A stretch of 64,000 nucleotides of DNA from Pleurocapsa sp. PCC 7319 (GTDB lineage: Bacteria; Cyanobacteriota; Cyanobacteriia; Cyanobacteriales; Xenococcaceae): the NCBI RefSeq assembly GCF_000332195.1, contig NZ_KB235922.1, positions 1,054,001 to 1,118,000 of the forward strand, written 5' to 3'. Both the position numbers and the translations under genes were made by a program. Below are positions 53,788-64,000 of this stretch, one piece after another (position 1 is the stretch's first letter; every line of letters begins with the position of its first letter). Under the pieces are notes generated by a model that was given only the letters and a program-made list of their open reading frames with translations, ran no database searches and had not been told where the DNA came from.

Positions 53788-55671
53788 TTATACCGTTGCT
53801 GTTAAAGCATTTTGTACGGTCTTGTTATAAATAATTCGACCGATAGTAGTCTCTATATACTGGGCAATTTGTTCTCCTTCAGGGGACTTTCTCACAAATC
53901 TTTGGCGATAATACTCAATCTTGCTACCATCAACCAAAGTTTCTGATTCCAAAACCTCATTGTCGGGTTTATCTGTTTCTACTTCTCCCTCATAACGTAG
54001 CCAGACATAGGCATGAATATCCACTTGTCCCTGCTCATAAGCTTTGATGGCGTCATCCAGGTTGCCAAAACGACGACCTTGTCCTTTAGTTGCCTGAGGA
54101 TTTTCGGCAGTCAGATAATAGCAACCTAAAACCATATCTTGAGAGGGTGCGACAATTGGTCTTCCCGTGGCGGGAGAGAGAATATTATGACAAGCTAGCA
54201 TTAGCAATCTAGCCTCAGCTTGGGCTTCTAGTGACAAGGGAACATGTACCGCCATCTGGTCACCATCAAAGTCAGCATTAAATGCCGGACAAACTAAGGG
54301 ATGCAGTTGAATTGCCCTACCTTCGACTAAAATTGGCTCAAATGCTTGAATACCTAAACGGTGCAAGGTAGGAGCCCGGTTTAACATTACTGGATGTCCA
54401 GCAATTACTTCTTTAAGTACCTCGTAGACACTGGGGTCGTTGCGCTGAATTAGTTTTTTGGCGGCTTTGATATTATTGACCATACCGCTATTGATTAAAC
54501 GATGGATCACAAAGGGTTGAAACAACTCGATCGCCATTTCCCTAGGCAAGCCACACTGATAAATCTTCAGTTTAGGACCAACCACAATTACAGAACGTCC
54601 TGAATAATCAACCCGTTTACCCAATAAGTTTTGGCGAAAACGTCCTTGCTTACCCTCAATAATGTCTGAGAGAGATTTAAGAGGACGATTGTTGGCACCA
54701 ACAACTGTCCGACCGCGACGACCATTATCGATCAGAGCATCTACAGCCTCTTGTAGCATCCGTTTTTCATTACGGACAATAATTTCTGGAGCTAAAATCT
54801 CTTGCAGTCTAGCTAAACGATTGTTGCGGTTAATTACTCGTCGATAAAGATCGTTCAGGTCAGAAGTAGCAAAACGACCACCATCTAGCTGTACCATCGG
54901 ACGTAGATCGGGAGGAATTACGGGAATAGCCGTAACTACCATCCACTCTGGACGAGAACCTGTCGCCACAAAGTTATCAATTACCCGCAGACGTTTAATT
55001 AACTTAGCTCTTTTCTGTCCTTTAGCATCGTTAATTTGCTCACGTAGTTTCTCGGCTTCTTCTTCTAAATTAACTTCTTCTAAAAGCCGTTGAACCGCTT
55101 CAGCACCAATACCTACTTCAACCCCGACTAATTCAGAGTCTTCGCTATAAAGCTGGTCTTCAATTTCAATCCACTGATCTTCAGTCAACAACTGTTTGGC
55201 AGATAAATTGCCTGCATTGCCAGGATCGAGAACTACATACGCGTTAAAATAAACTACCTGTTCTACATCTCGTAACGGCATATCAAGTAAGATACTCAAA
55301 TAGCTAGGAATACCCTTGAGATACCAAACATGAGTCACAGGTGCTGCGAGCTTAATATAGCCCATACGATGACGGCGTACCCGTGACTCTGTAACTTCCA
55401 CTCCACAACGCTCACAGACAATTCCGCGATGGCGTACGCGTTTGTATTTACCGCAATGACATTCCCAGTCCTTGGCTGGACCAAAAATGCGCTCACAAAA
55501 TAACCCGTCCATTTCAGGTTTGAGAGTACGGTAGTTAATCGTTTCTGGTTTAGTTACCTCGCCAACTAATTGACCGTTAGGCAGAGTTCTTTCTCCCCAT
55601 TGACGAATTCGCTCTGGAGAGGCAATACCAATTTTTACGTAATCAAATCGCTGTTCTATTTGGTTTCTCAT
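53788..55671 (-). CDS. rpoC1: RNA polymerase gamma subunit (RpoC1)
   Basis: N-terminal part of beta', called gamma in cyanobacteria. The catalytic magnesium motif [15 protein letters not shown], the zinc ribbon [20 protein letters not shown] and the bridge of switch sequences ([20 protein letters not shown]) are intact. The start is placed at ATG 55669-55671, where the family N-terminus [22 protein letters not shown] begins; the 25 codons upstream to another ATG (55746) have no family match. That gives 627 residues, the usual length. It lies between rpoB and rpoC2. Confidence 0.95.
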   Translation of the reverse strand: MRNQIEQRFDYVKIGIASPERIRQWGERTLPNGQLVGEVTKPETINYRTLKPEMDGLFCERIFGPAKDWECHCGKYKRVRHRGIVCERCGVEVTESRVRRHRMGYIKLAAPVTHVWYLKGIPSYLSILLDMPLRDVEQVVYFNAYVVLDPGNAGNLSAKQLLTEDQWIEIEDQLYSEDSELVGVEVGIGAEAVQRLLEEVNLEEEAEKLREQINDAKGQKRAKLIKRLRVIDNFVATGSRPEWMVVTAIPVIPPDLRPMVQLDGGRFATSDLNDLYRRVINRNNRLARLQEILAPEIIVRNEKRMLQEAVDALIDNGRRGRTVVGANNRPLKSLSDIIEGKQGRFRQNLLGKRVDYSGRSVIVVGPKLKIYQCGLPREMAIELFQPFVIHRLINSGMVNNIKAAKKLIQRNDPSVYEVLKEVIAGHPVMLNRAPTLHRLGIQAFEPILVEGRAIQLHPLVCPAFNADFDGDQMAVHVPLSLEAQAEARLLMLACHNILSPATGRPIVAPSQDMVLGCYYLTAENPQATKGQGRRFGNLDDAIKAYEQGQVDIHAYVWLRYEGEVETDKPDNEVLESETLVDGSKIEYYRQRFVRKSPEGEQIAQYIETTIGRIIYNKTVQNALTATV

Positions 55672-55777
55672 TATTGACTGAATATTAGGGATAGGGATTA
55701 GTTGTTTCTTGACAAGAAACGAAGGCAGAAGAAATACTTTCTTCATCCTTCATAACCCATCATTCATCCTTTAAAAG

Positions 55778-58700
55778 CTATACTTCTTCGGTGGTTTCTT
55801 CTCGCTGTAAAGATTCATAAGTAGGACGATTAGGAGTACGACGAGGAGTATCTGCCATTAAATCCACTTCAACATCACGACTGCTACCATCCTCTAACGC
55901 CTCCAATTTATGAACCGCGATATCTAACCCTAAAGACTGCAATTCTCGCATCAATACTTTGAAGGATTCTGGGGTACCAGGGCGAGGAATCGGTTTCCCT
56001 TTAACAATGGCGTTTAGCGCCTCGTTTCGTCCCTGCATATCGTCAGATTTAACCGTCAATAACTCTTGTAGAGTATAGGCTGCACCATAGGCTTCTAATG
56101 CCCATACCTCCATTTCTCCAAAGCGTTGTCCCCCCTGTTGTGCTTTACCGCCTAAAGGCTGTTGAGTAACTAGAGAGTAAGGACCAGTAGAACGAGCGTG
56201 AATCTTGTCGTCTACCAGATGAACCAGCTTAAGCATATAAGCCTTACCTATGGTTACAGGACGATCAAATGGTTCTCCTGTGCGTCCGTCAAAGACTTGG
56301 ATTTTTCCGGGGTTTTGCTCATCATATACCCAAGATCTACCTGGTTTACGAGCAGCTTCCTGAATTTTGCCATGTACAGTTTCTCGAGATGCTTCTTTGC
56401 CATACATCTCATCAAAAGGCATCATTTTGAAACGCATTGCCAAGTTTTCCCCAGCCCAGCCCAAGAGACACTCAAACACCTGTCCCACATTCATCCGCGA
56501 AGGAACACCCAAGGGATTGAGGGCGATATCAATCGGCGTACCATCAGGAAGATAGGGCATATCTTCAATCGGCAAAATACGGGAAATAATTCCTTTGTTG
56601 CCATGACGACCTGCCATTTTATCCCCTACTTGAATCTTACGTTTTTGAGCCACGTAGATTCTGACTACCATGTTTGCTCCAGGGGGCAGCTCGTCACCCT
56701 GTTCTCTGGTAAAGACACGAACATCTACTACCCTACCTTTCTCTCCATTAGGAACTCGTAGGGAATTATCACGAACATCCCTAGCTTTTTCGCCAAAGAT
56801 TGCTCTCAAGAGCTTTTCTTCTGGAGGCTGATCGGATTCTCCTTTGGGAGTCACTTTACCAACTAGGATTTCTCCCGCTTCTACCCAAGCACCAATATGA
56901 ATAATGCCCCGTTCGTCTAGGTTGCGCAAAGCATCTTCCCCAACATTAGGAATTTCTCTGGTGATTTCCTCTGGTCCTAATTTGGTTTGTCGAGCTTCAA
57001 TTTCAAATTTTTCGACGTGAATACTAGTGTAAACATCATCATAAACTAGACGTTCGCTGATTAAGATGGCATCTTCATAGTTGTAACCTTCCCAGGGCAT
57101 ATAGGCGATTAAAACATTCTGTCCTAAGGCTAGTTCTCCACCTTCAGTAGAGGAGCCGTCTGCCAAGACCTGTCCTGGGACAACATCTTCTCCTGCATAA
57201 ACCAAAGGTCGCTGATTTAAACAAGTATCTTGATTAGAACGCTGGTATTTCTGTAATTTATATGTGATTTCCTCCCCAGGGTCGGGGGCATACAATCCAT
57301 TGTTCCCCTCTTCTACTCTGACCCTAACAACATTAGCGTCAACATAAGTCACAATTCCGTGAGTTCGTGACACCACAACCATCCCAGAATCTCGAGCAGC
57401 TTGAGCTTCTAAGCCAGTACCAACTAAAGGACGCTCTGGTCTCAAGAGAGGTACAGCTTGACGCTGCATATTGGAACCCATTAGGGCGCGGTTGGCATCA
57501 TCATGCTCCAAGAAGGGAATCAAACTAGTAGCTACTGAGACAATCTGCACCGGAGAAATAGCTACATAATCAACTTCATCTGAAGCACAGGTGGAAAATT
57601 CTTGACGGTAACGAATGGCGATCGTATCTCCCAGAATATAGCCATCATCATCTGTAGCCACATCTCCTGGTGCCACTCTCATGTCGTCTTCTTCATCAGC
57701 AGTGAGGTACACAGGCGCATCATCACGCAATACACGACCATTCTTCACTGGATAATAAGGCGTGGCAATAAAACCATAGGGATTTACTCGGGCATAAGTA
57801 GCTAATGAACCAATTAATCCAGCGTTAGGTCCTTCAGGAGTTTCCACCGGACAAATTCGACCATACTGAGTAGGATGAATGTCTCGAACAGCAAAACCCG
57901 CTCTTTCTCGAGTTAATCCCCCTGGACCAAGGGCTGAAAGACGACGTTTATGGGTTAATTCGGCTAGGGGATTAGTTTGATCCATGAACTGGGATAACTG
58001 GGACGAACCAAAGAATTCTTTGATCGCAGCTACCAATGGTTTAGGATTGACTAAAGCTGCTGGAGTTAAGCTATTAGCCTCGCTGACTGTCATCCGTTCA
58101 CGAATAATTCTTTCGAGACGATTTAAACCGACCCTCACTTGGTTTTGCAGCAATTCTCCAACGGAACGTACTCGGCGATTGCCTAAGTGGTCGATGTCAT
58201 CGGTGCTACCACCGTCGAATTCTAAGTTAATTAGATAGGCTACTGCTGCCAAAATATCAGTAGTGGTTAGTACTCTGGTGGTATCGGGAACCGTAAGACG
58301 CAGCTTTTTATTAAGTTTATAACGACCAACCCGTCCTAAATCATAGCGTTTAGAATCGAAGAAGCGTGATTCTAATAGTTGCTGCCCACCACTAACAGTA
58401 GGAGGTTCTCCAGGACGTAGCTTACGATAAAGCTCTAACAAGGCTTCTTCTTCGCTGGGGTTCCCCTCTTTGTCTAAAGTCTTCTGATAAAAGTCAGGAT
58501 GGCGAATTCCATCCATGATCTCATTGTCGCTCAAACCGATCGCCTTTAATAGCACCTGAGCTGAAAGCTTCCGGGTTTTATCGATTCTGACCCAAACTAA
58601 ACCATTTTTATCAGTTTCAAACTTTAACCAAGCTCCTCGGTTGGGAATTAACGACGCAGAATAAGTACGACGACCATTTTTATCGGTTTCCGCTTTATAG

Positions 58701-59089
58701 TAAACTCCAGGAGAACGCACAATCTGGTTGACAATTACCCTTTCCGCACCATTGATAATAAAAGTTCCCCGGTCGGTCATTAAGGGCAAATCCCCGACAA
58801 ACACCTCCATTTCCTTGATTTCACCGCTTTCTTTATCGATTAAACGGGTCGGAACATAAACTTGAACGTTATAAGTGCTATCGCGGCGTTTAGCCTCTTC
58901 CATAGAATACTTAGGTTCTTTGAGCCGATAGTTTTCCCCCAGGAAATGTAGCTCAAATTTACCAGTGTAATCAGTGATTGGGGAAAAACTATTAAGTTCT
59001 TCGATTAATCCCTCTTCTAGAAACCAACGAAAGCTAGAACGCTGAATTTCAATTAAGTCTGGTAGCAGGTTATAAGTCAGATTAGTCAT
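55778..59089 (-). CDS. rpoB: RNA polymerase beta subunit (RpoB)
   Basis: Catalytic beta subunit, 1103 residues, in the compact cyanobacterial/plastid form. Among the visible signatures are [13 protein letters not shown] at the start, the rifampicin-region [42 protein letters not shown] and the C-terminal [24 protein letters not shown]. It is the first gene of the rpo operon and follows tatD and rpsT in the order conserved among cyanobacteria. The ATG at 59087-59089 matches the family start. Confidence 0.97.
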   Translation of the reverse strand: MTNLTYNLLPDLIEIQRSSFRWFLEEGLIEELNSFSPITDYTGKFELHFLGENYRLKEPKYSMEEAKRRDSTYNVQVYVPTRLIDKESGEIKEMEVFVGDLPLMTDRGTFIINGAERVIVNQIVRSPGVYYKAETDKNGRRTYSASLIPNRGAWLKFETDKNGLVWVRIDKTRKLSAQVLLKAIGLSDNEIMDGIRHPDFYQKTLDKEGNPSEEEALLELYRKLRPGEPPTVSGGQQLLESRFFDSKRYDLGRVGRYKLNKKLRLTVPDTTRVLTTTDILAAVAYLINLEFDGGSTDDIDHLGNRRVRSVGELLQNQVRVGLNRLERIIRERMTVSEANSLTPAALVNPKPLVAAIKEFFGSSQLSQFMDQTNPLAELTHKRRLSALGPGGLTRERAGFAVRDIHPTQYGRICPVETPEGPNAGLIGSLATYARVNPYGFIATPYYPVKNGRVLRDDAPVYLTADEEDDMRVAPGDVATDDDGYILGDTIAIRYRQEFSTCASDEVDYVAISPVQIVSVATSLIPFLEHDDANRALMGSNMQRQAVPLLRPERPLVGTGLEAQAARDSGMVVVSRTHGIVTYVDANVVRVRVEEGNNGLYAPDPGEEITYKLQKYQRSNQDTCLNQRPLVYAGEDVVPGQVLADGSSTEGGELALGQNVLIAYMPWEGYNYEDAILISERLVYDDVYTSIHVEKFEIEARQTKLGPEEITREIPNVGEDALRNLDERGIIHIGAWVEAGEILVGKVTPKGESDQPPEEKLLRAIFGEKARDVRDNSLRVPNGEKGRVVDVRVFTREQGDELPPGANMVVRIYVAQKRKIQVGDKMAGRHGNKGIISRILPIEDMPYLPDGTPIDIALNPLGVPSRMNVGQVFECLLGWAGENLAMRFKMMPFDEMYGKEASRETVHGKIQEAARKPGRSWVYDEQNPGKIQVFDGRTGEPFDRPVTIGKAYMLKLVHLVDDKIHARSTGPYSLVTQQPLGGKAQQGGQRFGEMEVWALEAYGAAYTLQELLTVKSDDMQGRNEALNAIVKGKPIPRPGTPESFKVLMRELQSLGLDIAVHKLEALEDGSSRDVEVDLMADTPRRTPNRPTYESLQREETTEEV

Positions 59090-59203
59090 GAAGATTATGG
59101 CTCTTGATACTATGTTTGAGTTTTTCGGCTCTGAGAAAAAGTTGAAAACTAAAGTTTAAAGTTTATTATTTAGAATTTAGAGAAGTTAAATGGCAATTTA
59201 TTG

Positions 59204-59989
59204 CTAACTCTTTAGCTGAATGTTAAATAAACGACAAGCGTTCTCCGTAGTCTGCTCAGCTATACTCTCCAAGGAGACTTGGCGTAGTTGAGCAACATGT
59301 TCAGCTACGTGCAATACATAAGAAGGTTCATTAGTTTTACCTCGGCGAGGAACAGGAGCCAAAAAAGGACAGTCTGTCTCAATTAGTAGGCGATCGCTGG
59401 GCACCATTTTAGCTGCTGTTTGCACTTGCTTGGCGTTTTTAAAAGTAACAATACCGCTATAGCTGATATAGAAACCTAGATCGAGAAACCACCCAGTTTC
59501 TTCTTTATTTCCTCCCCAGCAGTGCATAACCCCTGGAACTGCTCCTTCAGTTTGCCAAAAGTCAGTCAATAATTCCTTTAAACTAGCTGCCGCCTCGCGA
59601 CAGTGAATAATGACCGGCTTGTCGAGTTCTTTGGCTATTCTCAACTGCTCTTGTAAAGCGACAATCTGTATTTTCTGGTTATCGGCTTTATAGTAATCTA
59701 AACCTGTTTCACCAATAGCCACTACACGGACATCTGAAGCCGCTAGGGACTTTATTTCCTTTGCGGTGCTATCTTGCCACTTATCGGCATCTAAGGGATG
59801 TAACCCAACCGCAAAAGACAATTCAGGGAAACGATCCGCTAAGGACTGTATTCCCTGAAACTCTTTAGGTTCTACACAAGAATGTACCAAGTGGACTACA
59901 CCTGCTTCCTGCCAACGCTGCTTTAACGAGCTTAAATTCCCTTGAAAAACATCGAAATTGATGTGAACATGGGTATCTATTAACTGCAT
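59204..59989 (-). CDS. tatD: TatD-family metal-dependent hydrolase
   Basis: TIM-barrel hydrolase of the TatD/YcfH family, with 3'-5' exonuclease or D-aminoacyl-tRNA-related roles reported in relatives. Metal ligands are visible in [11 protein letters not shown] (HxH), the glutamate in [11 protein letters not shown], the histidines in VIIHCREAA and GVMHCWGG, and the aspartate in [21 protein letters not shown]. Length (261) is normal. It lies between rpsT and rpoB on the same strand, a conserved arrangement. Confidence 0.92.
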   Translation of the reverse strand: MQLIDTHVHINFDVFQGNLSSLKQRWQEAGVVHLVHSCVEPKEFQGIQSLADRFPELSFAVGLHPLDADKWQDSTAKEIKSLAASDVRVVAIGETGLDYYKADNQKIQIVALQEQLRIAKELDKPVIIHCREAAASLKELLTDFWQTEGAVPGVMHCWGGNKEETGWFLDLGFYISYSGIVTFKNAKQVQTAAKMVPSDRLLIETDCPFLAPVPRRGKTNEPSYVLHVAEHVAQLRQVSLESIAEQTTENACRLFNIQLKS

Positions 59990-60084
59990 TTACTTGGTGT
60001 ATCGCTTGTTATCAAAATATATTTGTATTAATTAAGGCTCGACACTTAGCTTAAGAAAGAGCTGCATAATTCAACAATTCAGAC

Positions 60085-60375
60085 TTAAGAAGCTGTCGCA
60101 TTTTTCAATATTCTAGCTATGCGGGCTTTTTTCCTGGCTCCATTGTTTTTATGCAAGACATTGCGCTTAACTGCTTTGTCTATTTTACTGTAAGCTGCCG
60201 ACATAGCTTGCTTAACAGTTTCTAGATTTTCTGGAGTGGGTTCGGCTGTATATGTTTCTACCGCACCAAAATATTTTTTAGTAAGCGTTCTGAGGGCAGA
60301 TTTGTACGTTTTATTACGCAGACGATTGCGCTCTGCTGTTCTGATACGTTTGATTGCCGATTTGGAATTAGCCAC
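60085..60375 (-). CDS. rpsT: 30S ribosomal protein S20
   Basis: Small basic protein that binds 16S rRNA early in 30S assembly; 96 residues starting [21 protein letters not shown] and ending [15 protein letters not shown]. The start codon is GTG (60373-60375) with no good Shine-Dalgarno. A non-ATG start also occurs in E. coli rpsT, where it is part of autogenous control. It heads the rpsT-tatD-rpoB cluster. Confidence 0.96.
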   Translation of the reverse strand: MANSKSAIKRIRTAERNRLRNKTYKSALRTLTKKYFGAVETYTAEPTPENLETVKQAMSAAYSKIDKAVKRNVLHKNNGARKKARIARILKNATAS

Positions 60376-60493
60376 AGGAAGTTATTATTTTTGTGAGTAA
60401 ATTTGAAATTATACATAAACAGGATTTATCAATATAGCAACAATTTGACAAATGTGTCAAGCTAAAAAATATATTATTATACTTTAATTTTTA

Positions 60494-61162
60494 TTAGCGT
60501 CGAGCTTTTACTCGATTTTGAGACTCTTGCCGCCTGGATGATTGCGCCTTCAAGTGTCTAGTCGATTTTTTAAATAGAGTGCCATGCATTAACTTAGTGG
60601 TGTAGGCGATCGCCATTAGGGTGGTAACAAAACCGATAACTGAAGCTACAATCTGTCTAGGATCGTTGTTTCCTGAGAGCAAATTAGTTCCGACGGAAGC
60701 CAAATATACATACAAGGAAATCACTGGTAACATTCCCAACCAAGAAACAAAAAGATATTGCCAGAAATTGATTCTAGTTAGACTAAAGCCATAGTTCAGC
60801 ACATTAGAAGGCACAATTGGTGAAAGACGGGTTAGAAAGACAATTTTCCACCCTTGTTGAGCGACGGCGCGGTCAAATTTATGCCAATGCGGGCGTTCAG
60901 AGATCCACTTGTTGACGGCTTTACGAGCTACAGTTTTGCCCAACATATAACAGGTGGCGACACTCACTGTATCGGAAAAGGATACCACGACCAAACCAGG
61001 AATAAAGCCAAATAGACTGCCCGCAGCTAAAAAAAGAAAAATTGCTGGTAATCCGATTAAGGTTGCCAAAAGATAAATACTAATAAAAGCGGGATAAGCT
61101 AAGTGTCCAAGAGAACTCAGCCAATGATTTGTTTGCCAAAGCCATTCTTGCCAATAAAACAT
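60494..61162 (-). CDS. TVP38/TMEM64 (DedA-related) membrane protein
   Basis: Membrane protein of 222 residues with five or six hydrophobic segments. The family's SNARE-associated core is seen in LFLAAGSLFGFIPGLVVVSFSDTVSVATCYMLGK and in KIVFLTRLSPIVPSNVLNYGFSLTRI, including the conserved F-L-T-R-L-S-P. Members are thought to move phospholipids or ions across membranes; the role in cyanobacteria is not established. The C-terminus is strongly basic (HLKAQSSRRQESQNRVKARR). Confidence 0.87.
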   Translation of the reverse strand: MFYWQEWLWQTNHWLSSLGHLAYPAFISIYLLATLIGLPAIFLFLAAGSLFGFIPGLVVVSFSDTVSVATCYMLGKTVARKAVNKWISERPHWHKFDRAVAQQGWKIVFLTRLSPIVPSNVLNYGFSLTRINFWQYLFVSWLGMLPVISLYVYLASVGTNLLSGNNDPRQIVASVIGFVTTLMAIAYTTKLMHGTLFKKSTRHLKAQSSRRQESQNRVKARR

Positions 61163-61352
61163 AAGATTTCTCGTAATTAGCCGCCTAACAGTTAATCAGG
61201 AGCTAATGACATCGAGTGTTTTCGAATTGAATAAATAAGGAGATTAAAAAAATTACAACCATTGATTAATAAGTTGTTAACATTCGGAGTTTAGCTTATG
61301 AATATGAATTTCTCAAAAATTTGCTTTATTTTCTTTTTGTTAACAGTAAATT

Positions 61353-63587
61353 ATGAATGTTAATCGCCGACATTTCTTGTTCTTTTTTGCTGCTGTTGCT
61401 GGATCTGTGGCTTCAGGTTCCAGGGGACAAGAAAGACTTCAATTAGGCAATTTCCCCGCCATAGCTCAAACTGACTACTCATCTTTGAGCTCAGCTAATT
61501 CTAGTTTGGGCTTTAAATCAGTTAAAGTTCCTCTTCCTCTTGAGATAGAGCAACTTCCCATTTCGGAACAAATAGAGACTTATGGAAGCTATGAAGTTAA
61601 AGATGATTTAGTTTTACCAAAAAATTTTACTTATGATTTGATTGCTGCTTGGGGCGATCGCGTAGGAGATTCCCGTTTTGGCTATAATAACGACTATTTA
61701 TCTCTGATTGAGACTGTTCCCAACGAGGGATACCTCACGGTTAATTTTGAATATATTAGCGGAGGTACCTGGATGCAAACTTATCCCCTGGTGATTGGCA
61801 AACAACTTCCTTTTACTGAATTAATTGCTCTGACTAAACCGCAAGAGGGTGAAATTGATGCTTTTAGTCTTACAGATAATGACCAACTCAAAGGAAAAAT
61901 CAGGAAAATTTCCCGGGAAGGATTAATCGACCAGGGACTGGGAGTAATTTCGGTTAAGCGAAATGCAGATGGTATTTGGGAGAGAACTTATTCTGATGCC
62001 GATCGCCGTGTTACGGGAATTTCAGGTTTGGATAACCCTGAGCGTTCCCTCAGGTCGACCGGTGCAGCAGTGGCAATATTTACTAAAGCCAACAAACTGG
62101 GTTATGAAGATGGCTTAGGCGATCGCATTATTGGCACATTTCAAAATTGTGCTGGAGGGACAACACCCTGGGGAACCGTACTCAGCGCGGAAGAAAATTT
62201 CCAAGATCAAGTACCCGAACCAGTTATGGCAGATGGTTCTTCCTTGCATCCCAGTGCCACTCCATTTTTAATTACTGATGAAGATCTTGACGGCAGAGGA
62301 AATGTATTTGGTCTAGCCGGAAATAAATACGGTTGGATGGTGGAGATTGACCCAGCTAACCCCGACGACTATGGAACTAAACATACCTGGCTGGGACGTT
62401 ATCGCCATGAAGCTTTTGGTATTCGTGCGGTTGCAGGCAAAAATCTGGCAGTTTATTCAGGATGCGATCGCCGTGGAGGTCATTTATACAAGTTTATTAG
62501 TAGTGGTCAAGTAAATAATCCCCAGGATAAATCCAACTCCCGCTTATTTGAGGATGGTATGCTCTATGGAGCAAAATTTTACCCCAATGGTATTGGAGAA
62601 TGGATTCCCCTCAATCCTGATACTTTAGTCAATCCTGTATCACCCAATCAGGTAGTAGGGGGAATAGTGATCTTGCCCAATAGCGATCGTGCTGCGGGTG
62701 GAGTGATTGAAGTGACTACAGAAGAACAGATGCAACCCATGGTTACAAACTATAAAACTTTGGGAGATATATATCAAGGAGATAGCCCCCAAGAAACCCA
62801 AGGAGCAATTTTAATTGATGCTCACTTTGCTGCTAATGCAGCAGGAATAACCTGTACAGCTCGTCCTGAGGACACCATTGTTAATGAGGAAGGTATTTTG
62901 TTTATTGCCTTTACCTCTGGCTCTGATGGCAGCGATGGTGGTCCAGATAAAGCCATCTTTGTTGGTCCTGATGGCGAGTCCAATTATGAATATGGCTGGA
63001 TTATGAAACTCGAAGAAGATGACAAAGATCCTGCCTCCCTTAGTTTTACCTGGAGTATGCTCGCCACTGGAGGCGAACCAGCTAAAGGAGGTGCTGGCTT
63101 TGCCAATCCTGATAATTTATCTTTTGATCGAGCTGGAAATCTTTGGATGGTAACTGATATGTCTACTAGTACTCATAATGTTACAGTTCCCGCTAGAACA
63201 GAAAACCGAGAATCATTATCTGGCAAGGATTTACTAGGGGTATTTGGGAATAACTCTCTGTGGTATGTTCCCCTGACTGGTGATGATGCAGGAAATAGTT
63301 ATCCGTTTGCGATCGGTCCCATGGAATGTGAATGTACCGGGTTAACCTTTGATAGCAATAACAGCAATTTGTTTTTAGCGATCCAACATCCAGGAGAACG
63401 AAACGGGATTCGTCAAAATATGGCAGCAGAATCACGAAATTTTGAACTGCTAGCTACTGATGGCACAGTATTTAAACAACAAAGACAAGTACCTATTGGT
63501 TCAAATTGGCCTAGTGGCAAGGTTAATCAGCCTCCTTTACCAGGAGTGGTAGCAATTAGACGGGTTAATGAAAAAAATATTGTTTAG
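61353..63587 (+). CDS. Tat-exported PhoX-family protein (DUF839)
   Basis: Protein of 744 residues with a twin-arginine signal (NRRHFLFFFAAVAGSVASG) that would export it folded. The mature part is the PhoX/DUF839 beta-propeller, seen in GTVLSAEENFQDQVPEP, YGWMVEIDP, RYRHEAFGI, NPDNLSFDRAGNLWMVTDMST and GPMECECTGLTF. PhoX enzymes are calcium- and iron-dependent periplasmic alkaline phosphatases induced by phosphate shortage; some members differ in metal ligands. No Pho box was looked for base by base. It ends one base before the stop of a convergent small gene. Confidence 0.87.
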   Translation: MNVNRRHFLFFFAAVAGSVASGSRGQERLQLGNFPAIAQTDYSSLSSANSSLGFKSVKVPLPLEIEQLPISEQIETYGSYEVKDDLVLPKNFTYDLIAAWGDRVGDSRFGYNNDYLSLIETVPNEGYLTVNFEYISGGTWMQTYPLVIGKQLPFTELIALTKPQEGEIDAFSLTDNDQLKGKIRKISREGLIDQGLGVISVKRNADGIWERTYSDADRRVTGISGLDNPERSLRSTGAAVAIFTKANKLGYEDGLGDRIIGTFQNCAGGTTPWGTVLSAEENFQDQVPEPVMADGSSLHPSATPFLITDEDLDGRGNVFGLAGNKYGWMVEIDPANPDDYGTKHTWLGRYRHEAFGIRAVAGKNLAVYSGCDRRGGHLYKFISSGQVNNPQDKSNSRLFEDGMLYGAKFYPNGIGEWIPLNPDTLVNPVSPNQVVGGIVILPNSDRAAGGVIEVTTEEQMQPMVTNYKTLGDIYQGDSPQETQGAILIDAHFAANAAGITCTARPEDTIVNEEGILFIAFTSGSDGSDGGPDKAIFVGPDGESNYEYGWIMKLEEDDKDPASLSFTWSMLATGGEPAKGGAGFANPDNLSFDRAGNLWMVTDMSTSTHNVTVPARTENRESLSGKDLLGVFGNNSLWYVPLTGDDAGNSYPFAIGPMECECTGLTFDSNNSNLFLAIQHPGERNGIRQNMAAESRNFELLATDGTVFKQQRQVPIGSNWPSGKVNQPPLPGVVAIRRVNEKNIV

Positions 63588-63588
63588 C

Positions 63589-63786
63589 TTAGCTATTATT
63601 TTGAGATCTTCGCTTCTCACTGTAGATTAAGTAAATCCCATAGATCAATGCCAGGACTTGTACTGGCATTATCGCTGCGTAGCTCTTAAAAAATATATTA
63701 ATGTCTAGGTTAGAGAAGGTAGTTAAATAAACTGCTCCCAAAATAGCCAGGATGATTTTGCTCGAAGTACGTTTCAATTCCAGCAT
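63589..63786 (-). CDS. Small membrane protein next to a TM2 gene
   Basis: 65 residues with two hydrophobic segments (IILAILGAVYLTTF and AIMPVQVLALIYGIYLIY) and a basic tail. The start ATG is at 63784-63786, six bases after the TM2-domain gene, so the two form an operon. Not recognised further. Confidence 0.6.
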   Translation of the reverse strand: MLELKRTSSKIILAILGAVYLTTFSNLDINIFFKSYAAIMPVQVLALIYGIYLIYSEKRRSQNNS

Positions 63787-63792
63787 TAGTAA

Positions 63793-64000
63793 CTAAAACC
63801 AGCCTTTTTTTGCTGCCATGTAAGTGTTATAAAATTCATCATCAGATTTAGTTAGATACATAATCCCTTCAATTAGACCGATGATACCCATAACTGGTGA
63901 ACCAAGACCACAAGTTAAAACGCTTACTAGTAACATCACTAAGCCTTCTGTAGTGTAACCTAGGATAAATTTATGAATTCCTAAAGCTCCCAATATAATG
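63793..64000 (-). CDS. TM2-domain membrane protein, cut by the window end
   Basis: The TM2 signature is visible: GALGIHKFILGYTTEGLVML and CGLGSPVMGIIGLIEGIMYL, two helices joined by a short turn. The frame stays open through base 64000, so the N-terminus lies outside the window. TM2 proteins have no agreed function. Confidence 0.75.
   Translation of the reverse strand, partial: IILGALGIHKFILGYTTEGLVMLLVSVLTCGLGSPVMGIIGLIEGIMYLTKSDDEFYNTYMAAKKGWF

Noticed and set aside
53788-55746. 652-residue version of RpoC1
   Set aside because: The first 25 residues have no family match, and an ATG lies exactly at the conserved N-terminus (55671).
56198-56761. 187-residue frame antisense to rpoB
   Set aside because: It lies within the conserved rpoB coding sequence and has no recognisable domain.
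1-64000. tRNA or rRNA genes in the gaps
   Set aside because: No GTTCRANYC-type T-arm with a matching acceptor stem was found by eye in the gaps; a tRNAscan-SE run would settle it.

Overview
The window is chromosomal DNA from a cyanobacterium. The evidence is an RNA polymerase with the beta' subunit split into RpoC1 and RpoC2, the carboxysome shell protein CcmP, the clock-input protein LdpA, homologues of the algal-plastid proteins Ycf45 and Ycf46, an SpkB-type kinase, and the cyanobacterial octamer GCGATCGC scattered through genes and gaps. The DNA is AT-rich, intergenic repeats are plentiful, and genes are short-range and loosely packed, as in larger-genome filamentous or pleurocapsalean cyanobacteria. 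The species cannot be named from this sequence. No tRNA, rRNA or CRISPR array was seen.

Layout. 0-5.5 kb: end of rsmD, an FtsH protease, an SpkB-like Ser/Thr kinase with pentapeptide repeats, a YqhA-family membrane protein and a cupin. 5.6-7.7 kb: an IS200/IS605 element with divergent tnpB and tnpA; tnpB carries an in-frame palindromic insertion. 7.7-17.3 kb: pdhB, a TldD/PmbA-like protein, a small secreted protein, an aminoglycoside-phosphotransferase-like fragment, a DUF389 membrane protein, a pentapeptide protein, ccmP, sucrose-phosphate phosphatase, and two TRAP transporter membrane subunits without a binding protein. 17.4-22.4 kb: ssb, a nucleotidyltransferase fused to a degenerate phosphomutase, a small membrane protein, cbiJ and a GNAT acetyltransferase. 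22.66-23.82 kb: a complete ISAs1-type insertion with perfect 19-bp inverted repeats and an 8-bp target duplication but a frameshifted transposase. 23.8-34.1 kb: a PfkB kinase, a PaO-like Rieske oxygenase, a phytase-like lipoprotein, a DUF2817 peptidase-like protein, the ycf45/ldpA pair, a VWA protein, RNase PH and a small membrane protein.

34.1-40.6 kb is the accessory part. It has a repeat-rich 965-bp gap, a 611-residue secreted-type protein built from about 18 beta-strand repeats of 26-28 residues with RTX-like GGxGxD turns, a TPR-sulfotransferase immediately downstream, and a solo tnpB of a second clade. The repeat protein plus TPR-sulfotransferase pair is the best candidate here for an undescribed system. 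The idea that the one modifies the other is inference.

40.6-64 kb returns to housekeeping: M48 protease, KDPG/KHG aldolase, a thioredoxin-reductase-like flavoprotein whose NADPH site is lost (DDOR type), an SH3/ycf46 pair, moaA, rpsD, a CAP-PPC secreted protein, then the conserved rpsT-tatD-rpoB-rpoC1-rpoC2 block, a TVP38-family membrane protein, a Tat-exported PhoX-family protein and a TM2-domain pair cut by the window end.

Three repeat families run through the gaps: tandem AGCTNNN heptads at six loci, short TIR-bounded MITE-like units (128 and 132 bp), and GC-rich nested palindromes that have inserted both into tnpB and into a heptad array beside ldpA.
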